Below, in pieces: positions 61,601-64,000 of a stretch of 64,000 nt of DNA. Within the stretch, counting starts at the first letter, position 1; each line of letters opens with the position of its first letter. The stretch spans positions 2,666,001-2,730,000 of the forward strand of contig NC_088316.1 of NCBI RefSeq assembly GCF_910592395.1. Direction: 5' to 3'. This DNA comes from Lineus longissimus. Its lineage: Eukaryota; Nemertea; Pilidiophora; Heteronemertea; Lineidae. The position numbers were made by a program, and so were the translations under genes. The notes under the pieces are model-generated. The model was not told where the DNA came from, did no database searches, and was given only the letters and a program-made list of their open reading frames with translations.

Positions 61601-61800
61601 TTCATTGACTAGGCTGAAGGACAGGAAAAAATGGCATACATGAACATGTAGATCTTCTGATACTTGTGGAGTGTATGCAGAAATTGATGTCTTGCATTAA
61701 GCTTCTGCAAATGTCATCAACCAGGAGCAATACAGTAAGGAACTAAACAGAGCTAATGAATTCATTAAAAGTGAAGAACACATATTTTGCAATAGAACTA

Positions 61801-61806
61801 TTTATT
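61801..61806 (-). terminator. Candidate poly(A) signal of QTMAN
   Basis: A minus-strand AATAAA lies about 130 bases past the stop codon at 61938-61940. Confidence 0.55.
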
Positions 61807-61937
61807 CATTCTCAATATAGTGGCGATCGAGGAAGATATCTGTTCAATCACTGTAGATGTAATGTCCAAATGTCCGCACTGGCCTTGTAAAAAGGGTCTG
61901 AATCGCATGCTGAAATGTCCCAGTAACTGCAAATGAT

Positions 61938-62218
61938 TTAGATTCTTGTCTCCCAAGACAACAATTCCTTGAAAACCGGCTGTAGCTTTCCCCAGCTGTA
62001 TTTTTCCACATCCACATCAACTTTGGCACGCCGACACATCTTGGGTTCGCGGCAGAAATTACGTAGTCTCTTGAAGAGCTGCTGGTCGGTGTTGTAGAGG
62101 TGGTCGCCTGGAAATATTTCTCGATAGACCAGGCGATTCGGACACAGTGGATAACACCCAAGATAAACACTTTCCAACCTGCGAAATAGTGTGGATGATG
62201 AGTATGAATCATGAAAGA

Positions 62219-62254
<36 letters not shown>

Positions 62255-63882
62255 AACAATTTATAAAGCGCCTTTTGTAAAACACTTCAAGGCGCTTTAC
62301 ATTTAATTTTAAAAAAAATTCAATGCATACAATAATTTTGCTGTAAAACGATAGATAAAACTGAGACTATAAGACATTAGGTAAGACAATTAGAGAGAAG
62401 ATGACTATAAAGCATTCTAGAGTGCATTGTCACCGAAAAAGTGCTTCCTAAAAAGATATGTTTTTAAGTGTGACTTAAAAGATTTGATGTTAGCTATGGA
62501 TTTTAAAACATCTGGTAATTGGTTCCAAAGTTTTGGCCCCGCCACAGAGAAGCTTAAAGATCCAATCGCCCTGCGAGTGCGGACCTCCCGGCATAGACTT
62601 TTATTACTTGATCTGAGAGTGCGGGCCGGAGCATAAGCCGATATATTGGCCAAGCAAATGTACTAGTAGATGCCACAAAGATCTTTTAAACTATCAGAAA
62701 AATTTGCAGCCTGCCTCAAGGATGGTGTCATATTTGGAGGTCAAACAAAATTGAAAGCATCCAACAGGGTGTCTTATCTATAAAGAGGATTTTATCCTCC
62801 TACATGGGATATTACAAGATTTGTGGATTTTTTCATTCTTTACTACGACGATCCCCACAATAACAAAACAATATAAAAATCTCACGAATTATGAAATGTG
62901 ACTTAAAGTGATACTATGATGTGATTTACAACTTTGCGGAAATACGTCCGTTTTTAATTATTGATCACAAATGTAAAGCTCAAATTTTCCAATTTTTGAT
63001 TAGATTTATTATAAAATCGCTGAATGTAAACCACCGCGACCGCGAAAAATGTTCATGTTGTGACGTCATCAACGAAAACGGCATCGAAGCGAGCCATCCG
63101 GGCGGGATTAAACCATCAATTTCAAGAAAATGTGCATTTCGATTCGAAAACCTTACCGATTTATGAGAAAGTGACGTAGTCATTTGTCAAAAACAGCTAA
63201 AACATTATATGGTGAAATTTGACACGAGTTACCCTTTAAGGAGTACTGAGAGGCACTGAATAAAGATTAACTCACATTGCCACACCAAAGAATTCATGAT
63301 TGGCAGTTGAGACAACCACATCTGCAGATCTCAGCACCTTGTAATAGTCGTCTTTACTTTCTACGAACCCCCAGTGCAGGATGTGGCTGGACAACTTCTC
63401 CCTGGCCTCGGTGAATATAGCTGAAATGGAAAAAAAATAAAGCCTGGTAAAGGAGGAGAATAGAATATCAAGGATATCACAGTTTAACACCAAAAGACAC
63501 TCCGACATGTCCAATTATCACAGAAATATAATTTTGCTGCCTCCTCTAGCTGGGGCTGTAAAATTATCACCAAGGCACTCAAATTGGGGGAAAATTCATT
63601 GACCTGAAGGTTGTGACAATTCGAAAAGTAGCTTCGTGCCAGGGACAAACATTGCAATCAATAGTTTGAATATGACAGTGACGATTATGCTACAACCAGG
63701 ATGAATGGGATAAACTCTTGTCTATATTCTAAGCTTTTCTTACAGTTCCACATGCAATACATTGTTTTTTACCTGGTATTTCTAGATAAGTTTCCCCCAA
63801 GACGGACACCTCGAAATCAAGCTCCTCTTCTTTCAGTTTGTAAAGGGTCTCGAAGAAGACACCCGGTCCCTTGTCATGTTCC
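61938..63882 (-). CDS. QTMAN: tRNA-queuosine alpha-mannosyltransferase, 3' three exons (partial)
   Basis: Exons in transcript order: 63882-63773, 63420-63276, 62178-61938, with consistent phases (1, then 2). The gene's 5' exons lie beyond the right edge of the window. The protein is the former GTDC1, a GT-B glycosyltransferase that adds mannose from GDP-mannose to queuosine in tRNA-Asp. Seen here: EHDKGPGVFFETLYKL, VSVLGETYLEIP, HWGFVESKDDYYKVLRSADV, then VVVSTANHEFFGVAM joined to LESVYLGCYPLCP, the C-terminal nucleotide-sugar region, and the end EIFPGDHLYNTDQQLFKRLR through LLSWETRI. It converges with HPF1. The intron 62179-63275 holds a LINE fragment and a MITE. Confidence 0.93.
62218..62690 (-). 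mobile_element. LINE 3' fragment in a QTMAN intron
   Basis: On the minus strand, a short frame ending at 62417 has the LINE C-terminal signature (REVRTRRAIGSLSFSVAGPK, then LWNQLPDVLKSI and FKSHLKTYLF). It is followed by a 3' tail with two gcgcctt/gcgctttataa blocks and an (aat)n run at 62218-62252. It differs in sequence from the 42855 fragment, so it is another element or clade. Confidence 0.8.
62903..63239. mobile_element. TTAA-flanked MITE, copy 2
   Basis: Matches 39386-39710 almost throughout (tgatactatgatgtgattta, gaaaatgtgcatttcgattc, gacacgagttaccctttaa). It ends 37 bases from the donor of the QTMAN exon 63420-63276. Confidence 0.75.
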
Positions 63883-64000
63883 CTGAAAGAAATTCAAGAG
63901 ATGTTAGAACAATAGAATAAGAATAGTCCATCTCACGGATAAACCTTTGCGCACAACCATCTTGGCATTTCATGGATGAAATTGACAGGATTTTCATTCA

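Overview
This is a window of eukaryotic nuclear DNA: genes are split by GT-AG introns, splice phases agree across every junction I checked, and introns and intergenic DNA are full of MITEs, foldback elements, tRNA-derived SINEs, LINE 3' ends and minisatellites. The gene set (SLC35G1-like, soluble guanylate cyclase alpha, ClC-3/4/5 exchanger, HPF1 with a PBZ finger, tRNA-queuosine mannosyltransferase) points to a bilaterian animal. The repeat landscape suggests a marine invertebrate, perhaps a lophotrochozoan, but the phylum cannot be fixed from this sequence alone.

Layout. 1-2.1 kb is a nest of related inverted-repeat elements. 2.1-8.6 kb carries two intronless SLC35G1-like transporter genes on the minus strand. 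The second, and probably the first, lies antisense inside introns of a soluble guanylate cyclase alpha-like gene on the plus strand. That gene's last four exons are at 5426-18461, and the final exon alone encodes about 1,541 residues: a giant tail with 13 copies of an ERRSSYSGE motif paired with a KSP..GPL motif. 18.5-28.3 kb has no recognisable gene and is mostly degenerate satellite and foldback DNA. 28.3-53.8 kb (minus) is a complete ClC-3/4/5-type 2Cl-/H+ exchanger gene of 18 coding exons (873 aa) plus a duplicated alternative terminal exon. 55.3-59.2 kb (plus) is a complete seven-exon HPF1 gene (452 aa), head-to-head with the ClC gene. 61.9-64 kb (minus) is the 3' end of QTMAN (formerly GTDC1), convergent with HPF1.

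The genes are not an operon. CLCN3 and HPF1 share a 1.5 kb divergent promoter interval, and from memory they are also neighbours on human 4q33. HPF1 completes the PARP1/2 active site for serine ADP-ribosylation, ClC-3 is an endosomal exchanger, and QTMAN modifies tRNA.

Most unusual observations: (1) the repeat tail on the cyclase, rich in consensus PKG/PKA sites; (2) tandem amplification of real splice sites in CLCN3, a 5' splice site carried by a 15-unit 21-bp array and a 3' splice site by a 10-unit 32-bp array; (3) a tandem duplicate of the CLCN3 last exon giving two alternative C-termini; (4) pogo/Tigger-like MITEs inserted within about 10 bases of splice donors in both CLCN3 and HPF1.
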